DNA from: an uncultured Blautia sp.
GTDB taxonomy: Bacteria; Bacillota; Clostridia; Lachnospirales; Lachnospiraceae
Assembly: GCA_900551075.1 (NCBI GenBank)
Contig: URVB01000004.1
Location: forward strand, 62,001-126,000
Reading direction: 5' to 3'
DNA: 64,000 bases
Part shown: piece by piece, positions 40,766-50,525 of the stretch
Layout of the letters: each line of letters begins with the position of its first letter
Position numbering within the stretch: the stretch's first letter is position 1
Notes under the pieces: model-generated
What the model was told of the DNA's origin: nothing
The model's input: the letters and a program-made list of their open reading frames with translations, nothing else
Database searches by the model: none
Program-made: the position numbers and the translations under genes

Positions 40766-41461
40766 ATGCTTGAGAAACTGAAAGAAGAAGTTTATAAAGC
40801 AAATATGGACCTGCCGAAATATGGACTCGTAACCTTTACCTGGGGAAATGTAAGCGGAATTGATCGTGAAAAGGGCTTATTTGTTATCAAACCAAGCGGT
40901 GTAGACTACGACAAACTGAAACCGGAAGATATGGTTGTTGTAGACCTGGAGGGAAATAAGGTAGAGGGTGACTATAACCCGTCTTCTGATACACCGACTC
41001 ACGTAGAGCTGTACAAGGCTTTCCGGAATATCGGCGGTGTTGTACATACACATTCTTCCTGGGCTACAAGCTGGGCTCAGGCAGGGCGTTCCATTCCCTG
41101 CTACGGAACTACTCATGCAGACTATATTTACGGTGAGGTTCCATGCGTGCGCAACCTTACAAAAGAGGAAATTGATGAGGCATATGAGAGAAATACGGGT
41201 ACTCTGATCGTTGACTATTTTAAAGACAAGGATTATGAAGCAGTACCGGCTGTTCTGTGCAAAAATCATGGTCCCTTTACCTGGGGTAAGGATGCACATG
41301 AGGCTGTTCACAATGCAGTTGTATTGGAAGAGGTTGCAAAAATGGCAACACGCTGCGAGCAGATTAATCCGGAAGTAAAACCGGCGCCGCAGGAGCTTCA
41401 GGATAAGCATTATTACAGAAAACACGGTGCAAATGCATATTACGGACAGGGAAGCAAATAA
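40766..41461 (+). CDS. araD: L-ribulose-5-phosphate 4-epimerase (AraD/UlaF/SgbE)
   Basis: A 231-residue class II aldolase-fold epimerase. TWGNVSGIDREKGLFVIKPS at residues 27-46 binds phosphate; VHTHSSWATSWAQAG near 94 and the late NHGPFTWGKDAHEAVHNA near 170 carry the zinc His residues. It turns L-ribulose-5-P into D-xylulose-5-P, which enters the pentose phosphate pathway, completing the L-xylulose route. It has its own promoter and a strong terminator, so it may also serve other sugars such as L-arabinose. Confidence 0.92.
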   Translation: MLEKLKEEVYKANMDLPKYGLVTFTWGNVSGIDREKGLFVIKPSGVDYDKLKPEDMVVVDLEGNKVEGDYNPSSDTPTHVELYKAFRNIGGVVHTHSSWATSWAQAGRSIPCYGTTHADYIYGEVPCVRNLTKEEIDEAYERNTGTLIVDYFKDKDYEAVPAVLCKNHGPFTWGKDAHEAVHNAVVLEEVAKMATRCEQINPEVKPAPQELQDKHYYRKHGANAYYGQGSK

Positions 41462-41484
41462 ATAAACGAATGTAACGAATCCGG

Positions 41485-41530
41485 AAAATCCCGGAGCTTT
41501 GGAGTGAGTATTCAAAGTTCCGGGATTTTT
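41485..41530 (+). terminator. Strong terminator of the L-pentose locus
   Basis: AAAATCCCGGAGCTTTG (41485-41501) pairs with CAAAGTTCCGGGATTTT (41513-41529), 17 bp with one G-U. A bidirectional function is likely, since the convergent gene at 41546 ends 16 bp later. Confidence 0.9.
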
Positions 41531-41545
41531 GATTTTATATCTCTT

Positions 41546-42046
41546 TTATTCCGGGAGCGTGTATGGGTAGTTTGGTGCTTCCGGGCAGTTCAGGTATTCT
41601 TTCAGGCAGTTGATGACGAATTCATGGTCCGCAATGTGGTACAGGTTGGATGCAATAATCGCACCGATGACTGCATTGGTTCCTTTGACGCGGATAGGGA
41701 AGCCTCCGCCGCAGATCGCATAATCAGCGCTTTCCAATCCGTGAACATCAGCGGTATCGCCGCCTTCCTCCCATACGAGGGCTGAGAGCAGGGAGCTGCG
41801 TTCCATAAGCTTAACCGTGTTGAATTTGCGTTCCATCCATTTCTGATTCAGAAGATTGGTGCCGTCCGGGCAGTGCTGGAACAGAATGCAGCCGGTGTTC
41901 ATACGGATAGACACAGCAATGGTGATGCTGTGCTTTTTGGCGTATTCCACCATAAGAGTGCCGAGGGCATAAGCATCTTCATGATTAAAATGGTCAAACT
42001 GAAGAAGCTCCTCCTGTTTTTTCAGGATATCCGGGTTTTGAGACAT
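41546..42046 (-). CDS. UPF0303 / HbpS-like (GlcG-fold) protein
   Basis: A 166-residue protein of the GlcG/HbpS-like fold, UPF0303 branch. Typical segments are HEDAYALGTLMVEYAKKHSI, ITIAVSIRMNTGCILFQHCPDG near residue 52 and CGGGFPIRVKGTNAVIGAII near 120. Members may bind heme or small ligands; no catalytic role is known. I start at ATG 42046, with AAGGAGG upstream; an earlier ATG adds 11 residues without a signal. It stands between convergent operons and has no evident functional partner. Confidence 0.75.
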   Translation of the reverse strand: MSQNPDILKKQEELLQFDHFNHEDAYALGTLMVEYAKKHSITIAVSIRMNTGCILFQHCPDGTNLLNQKWMERKFNTVKLMERSSLLSALVWEEGGDTADVHGLESADYAICGGGFPIRVKGTNAVIGAIIASNLYHIADHEFVINCLKEYLNCPEAPNYPYTLPE

Positions 42047-42156
42047 AGGTAAATCCTCCTTCATTTTTATTGATTGCACGTTTCAAAAAAAGGTTTTTCT
42101 GTAAGCTGATTATAGCCCTTTTTGGGAATAAAAGCAAGCAGATAAAGGGGAAGTCC

Positions 42157-43424
42157 TTAGTGCCTGAAGTATATTTTTGGGCGGAGACCCTGGTATATGG
42201 CCGTGCCGACTATGGCTACCAGCAGCTCTGCGGCGGGAAATGCCAGCCATACACCCTGAATGTCCCGGATCATGGCCAGCAGATATGTCATGGGGACAAT
42301 GACGATCAGTCCTCTCAGCATGGAAATCATTTGTGCAGGCAGTGCCTTTTCCGTTGAGGCGAAAAATATGGAGAGAATAATATTGAAGCCTGCAAAGGCA
42401 ATGCCGGTAAAATAAAGCTTCAGTCCCTCGACTGCGGTTTGCTGTAATTGCGGATTATTTTCGCTGTTAAAAATACTTGTGACCGGCTCTGCAAGAAAAA
42501 ATACAGTAAGATAAATGATGCCGGAAAGTATGAGCGTGGTTATCATTGCATAACGCAGCACCCATTTCATATTTTCGGTGTCATTGTTACCATATGCTCT
42601 GCTGAGCAGAGGTTGAATGCCCTGCGCAATCCCTGTAAAAATAGAGATTACTACAAGGGAAATATTGGCAATCACACCGTAAGCGGCAACTCCCACGTTC
42701 CCCAGAAGACCCAGGATGACCACATTAAAGACAATGATGACGATACCTGAGGAAAGCTCCGTGATCAGAGAGGGGAAGCCTAAGGCTAAGATTTTAGCGG
42801 CAATTCCCGGATTCGGCCCGGTTCTGACAAAATGAAAGCCGTTTTTCCCTTTTATCCGGTGGGCGGATAAAATCAGCATACTGATGACAGGAGCGAAGCC
42901 GGTTGCCAAGACTGCTCCGAAAATGCCCATTTTCATAGGAAAAATGAAAATATAGTCCAATAAAATGTTTGCCATGCTTCCGGTAAGCATAGCTGTCATT
43001 GCCAGCCTGGGGGTTCCATCGTTCCGCACAAAGCAGAGGAAGATGTTATTCATCATAAAGGCCGGAGAAAACAGAAGTATGACCTTCAAATAAATACTGG
43101 TCATAGTGAAAACCTCGTTATCCGCGCCAAGAGCGGCAGTCAAAGGTCCGGATAAAAAAATACCTGTCAGCATAAATATTGCGGCAAAAAGAAGTGCCAG
43201 TAGATAGAATATCTGGTTGCACCGCCCATTCCCAGCATCAGACCACACCCATGGATGACACTGTAAACGGGGATTGCCAGATTTAATGCAGTGAGCCCGT
43301 TCGCGCCAAGACCCCTGGAAATAAAATAGGTATCTGCCAGAATATAACAGGAGAGTCCGATCATTCCAAATACATTCAGGGACGCATATTTTGCGTATTG
43401 TTTAAAGTATGAATTGCTGTTCAT
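42157..43424 (-). pseudogene. MATE-family efflux transporter, frameshifted
   Basis: Two overlapping frames make up one MATE transporter. The first (from ATG 43424, after GGAGGAAAAA) reads MNSNSYFKQYAKYASLNVFG to LMLGMGGATRYSI and then runs out of frame. The second resumes in the LALLFAAIFMLTGIFLSGPL helix and continues normally to 42157. At the junction near 43200 the sequence between TRYSI and LALLFA is shorter than in MATE proteins I know, so a small deletion plus frameshift is likely. The remaining 11 or so helices look intact. The gene has a promoter and a leader with a terminator hairpin. Confidence 0.78.
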
Positions 43425-43446
43425 TTTTTCCTCCTTGCTCTGTAAA

Positions 43447-43501
43447 ACAAAAAACGCCGATATTTCGTATCTTCTAAGGCCTGACGACACGAAAATCAAC
43501 G
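43447..43501 (-). terminator. Terminator hairpin in the leader of the MATE gene
   Basis: On the minus strand CGTTGATTTTCGTGTC (43501-43486) pairs with GATACGAAATATCGGCG (43471-43455) over about 16 bp with G-U pairs and one bulge, followed by TTTTTTGTTTT. It lies inside the transcribed leader, between the promoter and the ribosome binding site, so it looks like an attenuator or riboswitch expression platform. Confidence 0.6.
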
Positions 43502-43533
43502 CTGAACTGCTTACCCGGCGGCAAACTGGTGCT

Positions 43534-43562
43534 ATTATAGCATGACAGTTCCATTTTTTCAA
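43534..43562 (-). promoter_or_regulatory. Promoter of the MATE gene
   Basis: Minus strand TTGAAA (43562-43557), 17 bp, TATAAT (43539-43534). The start codon is about 105 bp downstream, leaving a long leader. Confidence 0.75.
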
Positions 43563-43653
43563 CGGAATTTTTCTTTTATGATAAAGCTTGCTAATGAGGG
43601 GAACAATGTGTAAAATTAAAGAGAACAGGCAAACGGAAAATCAGGAGGATTTT

Positions 43654-44493
43654 ATGATCATATTAGGAGAAAAACAGGTATTGACAGTTGTGAAAACTGT
43701 AGATTTTGGAATATATTTGGCGGATGACCGGGAAGCGGATGCAAAGGACCGCGTATTGCTTCCTTTGAAGCAGGTGCCCCGGGGAACAGGGGAGGGCGAT
43801 AAGCTGGAGGTATTTATCTATAAGGATTCTAAGGACCGGCTGATTGCGACGACGAATGAGCCGGGGCTCACAGTGGGAAAAGCCGCAGTATTAAAGGTCA
43901 GACAGGTGACAAAGATCGGTGCATTTCTGGACTGGGGTCTGGAAAAGGACCTGCTTCTGCCTTATCATGAGCAGACTCTTCGTGTCCGTGAGGGTGAGGA
44001 TTGTCTGGTTGCACTTTATGTGGACAAGAGCAACCGGCTCTGCGCAACTATGAAGGTGTATCCGTATCTTTCCACCAGGACGCCTTATGCGGCAGGAGAT
44101 CAGGTGAAGGGACGGGTATATCAGGTCAGCGATCATTTCGGTGTGTTTGTGGCAGTGGATGACAAATATTCTGCTTTGATTCCCGCGCGGGAAGCCCGGG
44201 GGAAATACCGTCCGGGAATGGTGCTTACGCTCCGTGTGACGGAGGTAAAGGAAGACGGTAAGATGAACGTCAGCGACCGGCAGAAGGCGTATATTCAGAT
44301 TCATGAGGACGCAGAGAGTGTCCTGGGTGTGATCGGGGAGTTTGCAGGTGTGCTTCCCTTTGATGACAAAGCTTCTCCGGAGGTGATCCAGAGAGAGTTC
44401 GGATTGAGCAAGGCTTCATTTAAGCGTGCGGTAGGGCATCTGCTGAAGGAAGGAAAAATAGAGATCAGGGAACGGAGAATTTATAAAAAGTAG
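43654..44493 (+). CDS. CvfB-like S1-domain RNA-binding protein
   Basis: A 279-residue protein built from S1-like domains and a C-terminal winged helix, as in CvfB/YitL. Repeated barrels begin at QVLTVVKTVDFGIYLADD, VGKAAVLKVRQVTKIGAFLD and VKGRVYQVSDHFGVFVAV; the winged helix (from about 230) contains FGLSKASFKRAVGHLLKEGK. It likely binds RNA and affects expression broadly. I start at ATG 43654, with AGGAGG five bases upstream; the frame is open for 66 bp more. It stands just before dnaE. Confidence 0.85.
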   Translation: MIILGEKQVLTVVKTVDFGIYLADDREADAKDRVLLPLKQVPRGTGEGDKLEVFIYKDSKDRLIATTNEPGLTVGKAAVLKVRQVTKIGAFLDWGLEKDLLLPYHEQTLRVREGEDCLVALYVDKSNRLCATMKVYPYLSTRTPYAAGDQVKGRVYQVSDHFGVFVAVDDKYSALIPAREARGKYRPGMVLTLRVTEVKEDGKMNVSDRQKAYIQIHEDAESVLGVIGEFAGVLPFDDKASPEVIQREFGLSKASFKRAVGHLLKEGKIEIRERRIYKK

Positions 44494-44546
44494 AACGTGC
44501 AGTATACATATGTACGTTCGGATTCAGGATAAGAGGAGAAAATACT

Positions 44547-47500
44547 TTGAATTTTACACATCTTCATGTCCATACGGAGTATAGTCTTCTGGATGGCTCG
44601 AATAAGATAAAAGAATACGTTGCCAGAGTGAAGGAGCTGGGTATGGATAGTGCCGCGATCACGGATCACGGGGTAATGTATGGAGTGATTGATTTTTACC
44701 GTGCGGCGAAGGAAGCCGGCATCAACCCTGTACTAGGATGCGAGGTCTATGTAGCGCCGGGTTCCCGTTTTGACAGGGAGCCGGGGAGCGGTGACGACCG
44801 ATATTATCATCTGGTGCTGCTGGCTGAAAACAACCGGGGCTACAGCAATCTGATGAAGATTGTCTCCAAGGGCTTTGTGGAGGGATTTTATTATAAGCCA
44901 AGGGTGGACCTGGAGCTGTTAAAGGAGTATCATGAGGGAATTATTGCTTTAAGCGCCTGCCTTGCAGGAGAGGTGGCAAGGTATCTTACCAGAGGTATGT
45001 ATGAGGATGCCAGGGCTGCCGCACTTCGTTATCAGGATATTTTTGGAAAAGGAAACTTTTTTCTGGAGCTGCAGGATCACGGAATCTCAAATCAGCAGAT
45101 GGTCAATCAGCAGCTTCTTCGGATGCATAAGGAAACGGGCATTGATTTAGTGGCAACCAATGATGTGCACTATACTCTGGCGGATGATGCGGACCCGCAT
45201 GATATTCTGCTGTGTTTGCAGACGGGCAAAAAAAAGGCGGATGAAGACCGTATGCGCTATGAAGGCGGACAGTATTATGTAAAATCCCCCGAAGAGATGG
45301 CGCAGCTTTTTCCGTATGCACTGGAAGCTCTGGAAAATACTCACAGGATTGCGGCAAGGTGCCATGTAGAGATTGAATTCGGCGTAACAAAGCTTCCGAA
45401 ATATGATGTACCGGATGGTTATACCTCCTGGGAGTACCTGAATAAGCTTTGTTTTGAGGGCCTGGAAAAACAGTATCAGCCTGTGACGGAAGAACTGAGG
45501 GAACGTCTGAACTATGAGCTTGCTACCATCAGAAATATGGGATATGTGGATTACTTCCTGATCGTATGGGATTTCATCAAATACGCCAGGGATCATGATA
45601 TCATGGTTGGCCCGGGGCGTGGTTCCGCCGCGGGAAGTCTTGTGGCCTATACACTTGGGATCACACAGCTTGATCCGCTCCGGTATGATCTGCTGTTTGA
45701 GCGTTTTCTGAATCCGGAACGTGTCTCTATGCCGGATATTGACGTGGATTTCTGCTTCGAAAGAAGACAGGAGGTCATTGATTATGTGGTGGAAAAATAC
45801 GGCAAGGACCGGGTAGTACAGATTGTTACCTTCGGTACGCTGGCCGCAAGAGGTGTTATCCGCGATGTAGGGCGTGTGCTGGATATGCCTTACGCACAGG
45901 TGGATGTCATTGCCAAAATGATTCCCCAGGAGTTAAATATTACCATAGACAAGGCTCTGGAAATGAATCCGGAGCTTCGAAGGGCCTATCAGGAGCAGGA
46001 GGAAATCCGGTTTCTCATCGATACGGCGAAGCGTTTGGAGGGATTGCCCAGACATACGTCCATGCATGCAGCGGGAGTTGTTATCAGTCAGAAGGATGTG
46101 GATGAATACGTACCTCTTTCCAGGGCGCAGGACGGTTCCGTTACTACGCAGTTTACAATGACGACCCTGGAAGAGCTCGGACTTCTGAAAATGGATTTTC
46201 TGGGACTTCGAACCCTGACGGTTATTCAGAACGCGGTAAATCTGGTAGAAAAGGATACCGGTGTGCACCTGGATATGGAGACGATCGATTATGATGACAG
46301 GAGGGTTCTGGAATCCCTGGGTACGGGGCGTTCGGATGGTGTATTCCAGTTGGAGAGTGCGGGAATGAAGAACTTTATGAAGGAGCTGAAGCCTCAGAGC
46401 CTGGAGGATGTAATTGCGGGAATTTCCCTTTATCGTCCGGGACCCATGGATTTCATTCCCCAGTATATCCGGGGCAAGAACCGCCCGGATACCATCCGTT
46501 ATGATTGCCCGCAGCTTGAACCGATTCTGAAGTCTACCTACGGCTGTATCGTATATCAGGAGCAGGTTATGCAGATCGTGCGAAATCTGGCAGGATATAC
46601 GCTGGGAAGAAGCGATCTGGTGCGCCGTGCCATGTCCAAGAAAAAGGCATCCGTTATGGAAAAGGAGCGCCGGAACTTTGTATATGGTAATCCGGAGGAA
46701 GGAGTACCGGGCTGTATTACCAATGGAATTCCGGAAAAAACTGCAAACAAAATTTATGACGAGATGATTGATTTTGCAAAATATGCATTCAATAAATCCC
46801 ATGCGGCAGCCTATGCGGTGGTGTCATATCAGACCGCTTATCTGAAATATTATTATCCGGTGGAGTTTATGGCGGCGCTTATGACATCCGTCATAGAAAT
46901 GCCGAGTAAGGTGGCGGAGTATATTCTGGTCTGCCGCCAGATGGGAATTAAGATTCTGCCTCCGGATATCAACTGCGGAACGTATGGGTTTTCGGTTGAT
47001 CATGGTTCCATACGTTATGGGCTTTCCGCAATTAAAAGCGTCGGGCGTCCGGTTATCGAGGCGCTTGTGAAGGAACGGGAGGAGCGGGGAGCGTATCGCT
47101 CCCTGAAGGATTTCATCGAACGAATGGGCAGTGTTTTGAATAAACGTGCCATTGAGAACTTTATCAAATCCGGTGCGCTGGACTGTCTGGAAGGCAACCG
47201 GCGGCAGAAAATGATGATTTACGCCGGAATTGTGGACAGCATCAACCAGGATAAAAAACATTCGCTGGCGGGACAGATAAGTCTGTTTGATCTGGTCAGT
47301 GAAGAAGACAAAAAGGATTTTGAGGTCCGTATGCCTGATTTGGATGAGTACGACAAGGATATGGTTCTTGCATTTGAAAAAGAGGTGCTTGGCATTTACT
47401 TAAGCGGACATCCGCTGGAACGCTACAGGGCAGTAATGGAAAAATCTATTACTGCAAAAACTTCGGATTTTCAGCAGGATGAAGCAACCGGAATGCCGAA

Positions 47501-48014
47501 GGTATATGATGGCCAAAAAGTAATTATCGGTGGAATGATTACGGATAAAACCATAAAATATACAAAGAATAATAAAATCATGGCATTTCTTACGGTAGAG
47601 GATCTGGTTGGAACTGTGGAGACTGTTGTATTTCCAAGGGATTATGAGAAGTGTCAGGCTTTGATCGCAGAGGAGGCAAAGGTCTTTATCCAGGGAAGAG
47701 TATCGGCGGAGGATGACAAAGCAAGCAAGCTGATCGCGGAAAGGATACGGTCCTTTGATGATATTCCAAAGGAGCTGTGGGTGCAGTTCCGTGACCGCAA
47801 AGAATACACGGCAAAGGAACAGGAGCTTCTGGAGGAGCTGGGCAGATTTCCGGGCAATGACAGTGTGGTTGTTTATCTGCGGGATGTGAAGGCTATGAAA
47901 AAGCTTCCGGCAGAATACCGTGTGCGGATACAGGAATCCCGGGTAAATGAGATGAAGAAAAAATATGGGGATTCCAACGTTAAAGTTGTGCAAAGAGTAT
48001 TGAAAAACTTTTGA
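44547..48014 (+). CDS. dnaE: DNA polymerase III alpha subunit
   Basis: A 1155-residue replicative polymerase of the DnaE class. The PHP domain begins FTHLHVHTEYSLLDGSNKIK; the palm has GPGRGSAAGSLVAYTLGI near residue 355 and PDIDVDF near 395, holding catalytic Asp residues; fingers text includes SMHAAGVVIS and YQEQVM. A helix-hairpin-helix lies near 830 and an OB fold near 990 (IIGGMITDKTIKYTKNNKIM). The start is TTG, after AAGAGGAGA; the next ATG is 96 bp inside the PHP domain. A housekeeping gene, full length. Confidence 0.96.
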   Translation: MNFTHLHVHTEYSLLDGSNKIKEYVARVKELGMDSAAITDHGVMYGVIDFYRAAKEAGINPVLGCEVYVAPGSRFDREPGSGDDRYYHLVLLAENNRGYSNLMKIVSKGFVEGFYYKPRVDLELLKEYHEGIIALSACLAGEVARYLTRGMYEDARAAALRYQDIFGKGNFFLELQDHGISNQQMVNQQLLRMHKETGIDLVATNDVHYTLADDADPHDILLCLQTGKKKADEDRMRYEGGQYYVKSPEEMAQLFPYALEALENTHRIAARCHVEIEFGVTKLPKYDVPDGYTSWEYLNKLCFEGLEKQYQPVTEELRERLNYELATIRNMGYVDYFLIVWDFIKYARDHDIMVGPGRGSAAGSLVAYTLGITQLDPLRYDLLFERFLNPERVSMPDIDVDFCFERRQEVIDYVVEKYGKDRVVQIVTFGTLAARGVIRDVGRVLDMPYAQVDVIAKMIPQELNITIDKALEMNPELRRAYQEQEEIRFLIDTAKRLEGLPRHTSMHAAGVVISQKDVDEYVPLSRAQDGSVTTQFTMTTLEELGLLKMDFLGLRTLTVIQNAVNLVEKDTGVHLDMETIDYDDRRVLESLGTGRSDGVFQLESAGMKNFMKELKPQSLEDVIAGISLYRPGPMDFIPQYIRGKNRPDTIRYDCPQLEPILKSTYGCIVYQEQVMQIVRNLAGYTLGRSDLVRRAMSKKKASVMEKERRNFVYGNPEEGVPGCITNGIPEKTANKIYDEMIDFAKYAFNKSHAAAYAVVSYQTAYLKYYYPVEFMAALMTSVIEMPSKVAEYILVCRQMGIKILPPDINCGTYGFSVDHGSIRYGLSAIKSVGRPVIEALVKEREERGAYRSLKDFIERMGSVLNKRAIENFIKSGALDCLEGNRRQKMMIYAGIVDSINQDKKHSLAGQISLFDLVSEEDKKDFEVRMPDLDEYDKDMVLAFEKEVLGIYLSGHPLERYRAVMEKSITAKTSDFQQDEATGMPKVYDGQKVIIGGMITDKTIKYTKNNKIMAFLTVEDLVGTVETVVFPRDYEKCQALIAEEAKVFIQGRVSAEDDKASKLIAERIRSFDDIPKELWVQFRDRKEYTAKEQELLEELGRFPGNDSVVVYLRDVKAMKKLPAEYRVRIQESRVNEMKKKYGDSNVKVVQRVLKNF

Positions 48015-48020
48015 AAATGC

Positions 48021-48049
48021 TTTACACTATAACCGAATATGTGTAGAAC
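48021..48049 (+). promoter_or_regulatory. Possible pfkA promoter
   Basis: TTTACA (48021-48026), 17 bp, TAGAAC (48044-48049), 57 bp before the start. Both boxes are imperfect. Confidence 0.35.
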
Positions 48050-48106
48050 CCGATAAGTAATGGATGCCTGCTGGACAGGATAGAATCAGAAGATGGAGGA
48101 AAGAAT

Positions 48107-49120
48107 ATGGCAGAGAAAAAGATTAAAACCATTGGCGTTTTGACCAGCGGCGGTGATGCACCAGGAATGAATGCCGCAATCCGCGCCGTTGTAAGAAGAG
48201 GGCTGAGCAGCGGATTAAATGTAAAGGGTATTTACAAAGGGTATAATGGACTTTTGAATGAAGAAATTATCGATATGACTGCCAAAGATGTATCTGATAC
48301 CATAGAGCGAGGCGGTACTATTCTATATACTGCACGTTGTGCGGAGTTCCGTACGGAGGAAGGACAGGAACGCGGTGCTGAGGTCTGCAGAAAGCATGGA
48401 ATTGAAGGCCTTGTTGTAATCGGAGGAGATGGCTCCTTCGCGGGCGCACAGAAGCTTGCGAATCTGGGAATCAATACCATTGGTGTGCCTGGAACCATTG
48501 ATCTGGATATTGCATGTACCGAGTATACAATTGGATTCGATACTGCGGTGAATACTGCAATGGAGGCAATCGATAAAGTGCGGGATACTTCTACCTCCCA
48601 TGAAAGATGCAGCATCATTGAGGTTATGGGACGTAATGCGGGATATCTGGCTATGTGGTGCGGTATCGCAAACGGCGCGGAGGATATTCTGATTCCTGAG
48701 AAATATGACTATGATGAGCAGAGATTAATCAATAATATTATAGAAAGCCGCAAATTAGGCAAGAAGCATCATATTATCATCAATGCAGAGGGTATCGGTC
48801 ATTCTGAAGCTATGGCGAAACGTATTGAGGCGGCAACAGGCATTGAGACACGTGCCACCATTCTGGGCCACATGCAGCGCGGTGGTAATCCGACCTGTAA
48901 AGACAGAGTTTATGCATCTATGATGGGCGCATTGGCGGTAGATCTTCTGTTACAGGGCAAGAGCTGTCGTGTAGTGGGCTACAGACATGGTGAATTCAAG
49001 GACTTTGACATAAACGAAGCACTTGCCATGAAGAAGGATGTATCTGAGTATATGTGGGAGGTATGCAATTCTCTTTCCCATAACTATGATAAGAACGGAA
49101 CTGCGTCGAAGAAAAAATAA
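48107..49120 (+). CDS. pfkA: ATP-dependent 6-phosphofructokinase
   Basis: A 337-residue glycolytic enzyme phosphorylating fructose-6-P. GVLTSGGDAPGMNAAIRAVV at the N-terminus, VIGGDGSFAGAQKL near residue 104 (the Gly after GGD favours ATP over pyrophosphate), PGTIDLDIACTEYTIGFDTA near 127 with both catalytic Asp residues (the usual Asn between them is Leu), and MGRNAGYLA. GGAGG precedes the ATG. The stop overlaps the TrkH start (TAATG). Products of all three sugar loci drain into this pathway. Confidence 0.96.
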   Translation: MAEKKIKTIGVLTSGGDAPGMNAAIRAVVRRGLSSGLNVKGIYKGYNGLLNEEIIDMTAKDVSDTIERGGTILYTARCAEFRTEEGQERGAEVCRKHGIEGLVVIGGDGSFAGAQKLANLGINTIGVPGTIDLDIACTEYTIGFDTAVNTAMEAIDKVRDTSTSHERCSIIEVMGRNAGYLAMWCGIANGAEDILIPEKYDYDEQRLINNIIESRKLGKKHHIIINAEGIGHSEAMAKRIEAATGIETRATILGHMQRGGNPTCKDRVYASMMGALAVDLLLQGKSCRVVGYRHGEFKDFDINEALAMKKDVSEYMWEVCNSLSHNYDKNGTASKKK

Positions 49121-50508
49121 TGAATCAGATTATTGTAGAAAGACTACGAAAACTGAATACAGCACAAATCATTACTTTTGGATTTGCGGGATTGATATTC
49201 ACGGGAGGTCTCATACTCTGGCTGCCGCTCTGTGCGGCACCGGGGCAGACGACCTCCTTTACAGATGCAATGTTTACCGCAGCTACCTGCATCTGTGTGA
49301 CCGGCCTCGTGACTGTGACGACGGCGGTCCACTGGAGTCTGGCAGGCAGGGCTGTGATACTGATTTTGATTCAGATTGGGGGAATCGGACTGGTTTCCCT
49401 GGCAAGCATTATTTTTATCACTCTTCATAAAAAAATCAGCATGAGGAACCGCAGAGTGATCCAGGAGTCTTATAATCTGGACCAGATGTCGGGCCTGGTA
49501 GTGCTTGTGAAAAAGGTTATCATCTGTGTTTTTGGTGCGGAAGCAATCGGTGCGGTCTGCTACGCATTTCGGTTTATACCGGAATTCGGCGTGGCTGAGG
49601 GAATCGGCCAGTCCGTTTTTACTTCAGTTTCCGCATTTTGTAATGCGGGAGTTGATATTATAGGTGAGAACAGCCTTGCTCCCTATGTGGATGATCCCAT
49701 CATAAATTTTACGACTATGGGACTGATCATTGCTGCCGGCCTGGGTTTTACAGTCTGGTGGGATTTTTATGATAAGATCAGGAAGGTATGCAAAAGGCAG
49801 ATGTCCATACGCAGAATATTTAAAAGTCTGCGTCTGCACAGCAAACTGGTGCTTGCAACGACGGCCGTACTGGTCATAGGCGGAACTGTGCTGATTTTCC
49901 TGTTTGAATACGGCAATCCGCAGACTATGGCAGATATGCCGCTGGGTGTGAAGCTTATGGCATCGGCTTTTCAGTCGGTGACGACACGTACGGCAGGCTT
50001 TTTGACAGTGGATCAGGGAGCGCTTTCCAATGCATCTGTGATCTTATGTCTGTTTCTGATGTTTGTGGGAGGCTCTCCTATGGGTACGGCAGGCGGAATT
50101 AAGACAACAACGATCGCTGTTATGGCATTGAGCGTGGTTTCAAATCTAAAGGGAAAGCCGGATGTGGAATTTCAGAACCGGAAGATCAGAACGCATTATA
50201 TCCGTTCGGCGGTGGTCGTTACGGGAATGGGATTTATGGTGCTTTTGTTTATGTGTCTGCTTCTGGCAATCGCAATGCCGGATGCCTCTCTGGAGGATGT
50301 TTTATACGAACTGACCTCAGCGATAGCAACCGTAGGATTGACAAGGGGATTGACACCTCATTTGACTTTGATTGGGAAGTGGATCGTGATCGTAACGATG
50401 TACCTTGGCAGGATCGGACCCCTGACTTTGGGAACTGCTGTACTGATGCGCGCGCAGAGACGTCCTGAAAAGGCGCATCTGGCAGAAGAAGATATTATGA
50501 TTGGATAG
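49120..50508 (+). CDS. TrkH/KtrB-family potassium uptake membrane subunit
   Basis: A 462-residue protein with four membrane-pore-membrane repeats. Selectivity-filter-like loops are seen at ATCICVTGLVTVTT near residue 65, SAFCNAGVDI near 175, QSVTTRTAGF near 288 and TSAIATVGLTRG near 400, each with the central Gly. It imports K+ with the cytoplasmic NAD-binding subunit encoded next. It starts on the last A of the pfkA stop codon, so it is coupled to pfkA. Confidence 0.92.
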   Translation: MNQIIVERLRKLNTAQIITFGFAGLIFTGGLILWLPLCAAPGQTTSFTDAMFTAATCICVTGLVTVTTAVHWSLAGRAVILILIQIGGIGLVSLASIIFITLHKKISMRNRRVIQESYNLDQMSGLVVLVKKVIICVFGAEAIGAVCYAFRFIPEFGVAEGIGQSVFTSVSAFCNAGVDIIGENSLAPYVDDPIINFTTMGLIIAAGLGFTVWWDFYDKIRKVCKRQMSIRRIFKSLRLHSKLVLATTAVLVIGGTVLIFLFEYGNPQTMADMPLGVKLMASAFQSVTTRTAGFLTVDQGALSNASVILCLFLMFVGGSPMGTAGGIKTTTIAVMALSVVSNLKGKPDVEFQNRKIRTHYIRSAVVVTGMGFMVLLFMCLLLAIAMPDASLEDVLYELTSAIATVGLTRGLTPHLTLIGKWIVIVTMYLGRIGPLTLGTAVLMRAQRRPEKAHLAEEDIMIG

Positions 50509-50525
50509 AATAATGCGGAGGTAAA

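Noticed and set aside
48107..49120. Inactive or pyrophosphate-dependent PfkA because the TIDND motif reads TIDLD
   Set aside because: Both catalytic Asp residues are kept and GGDGS is of the ATP type; the Asn to Leu change alone does not suggest inactivity.
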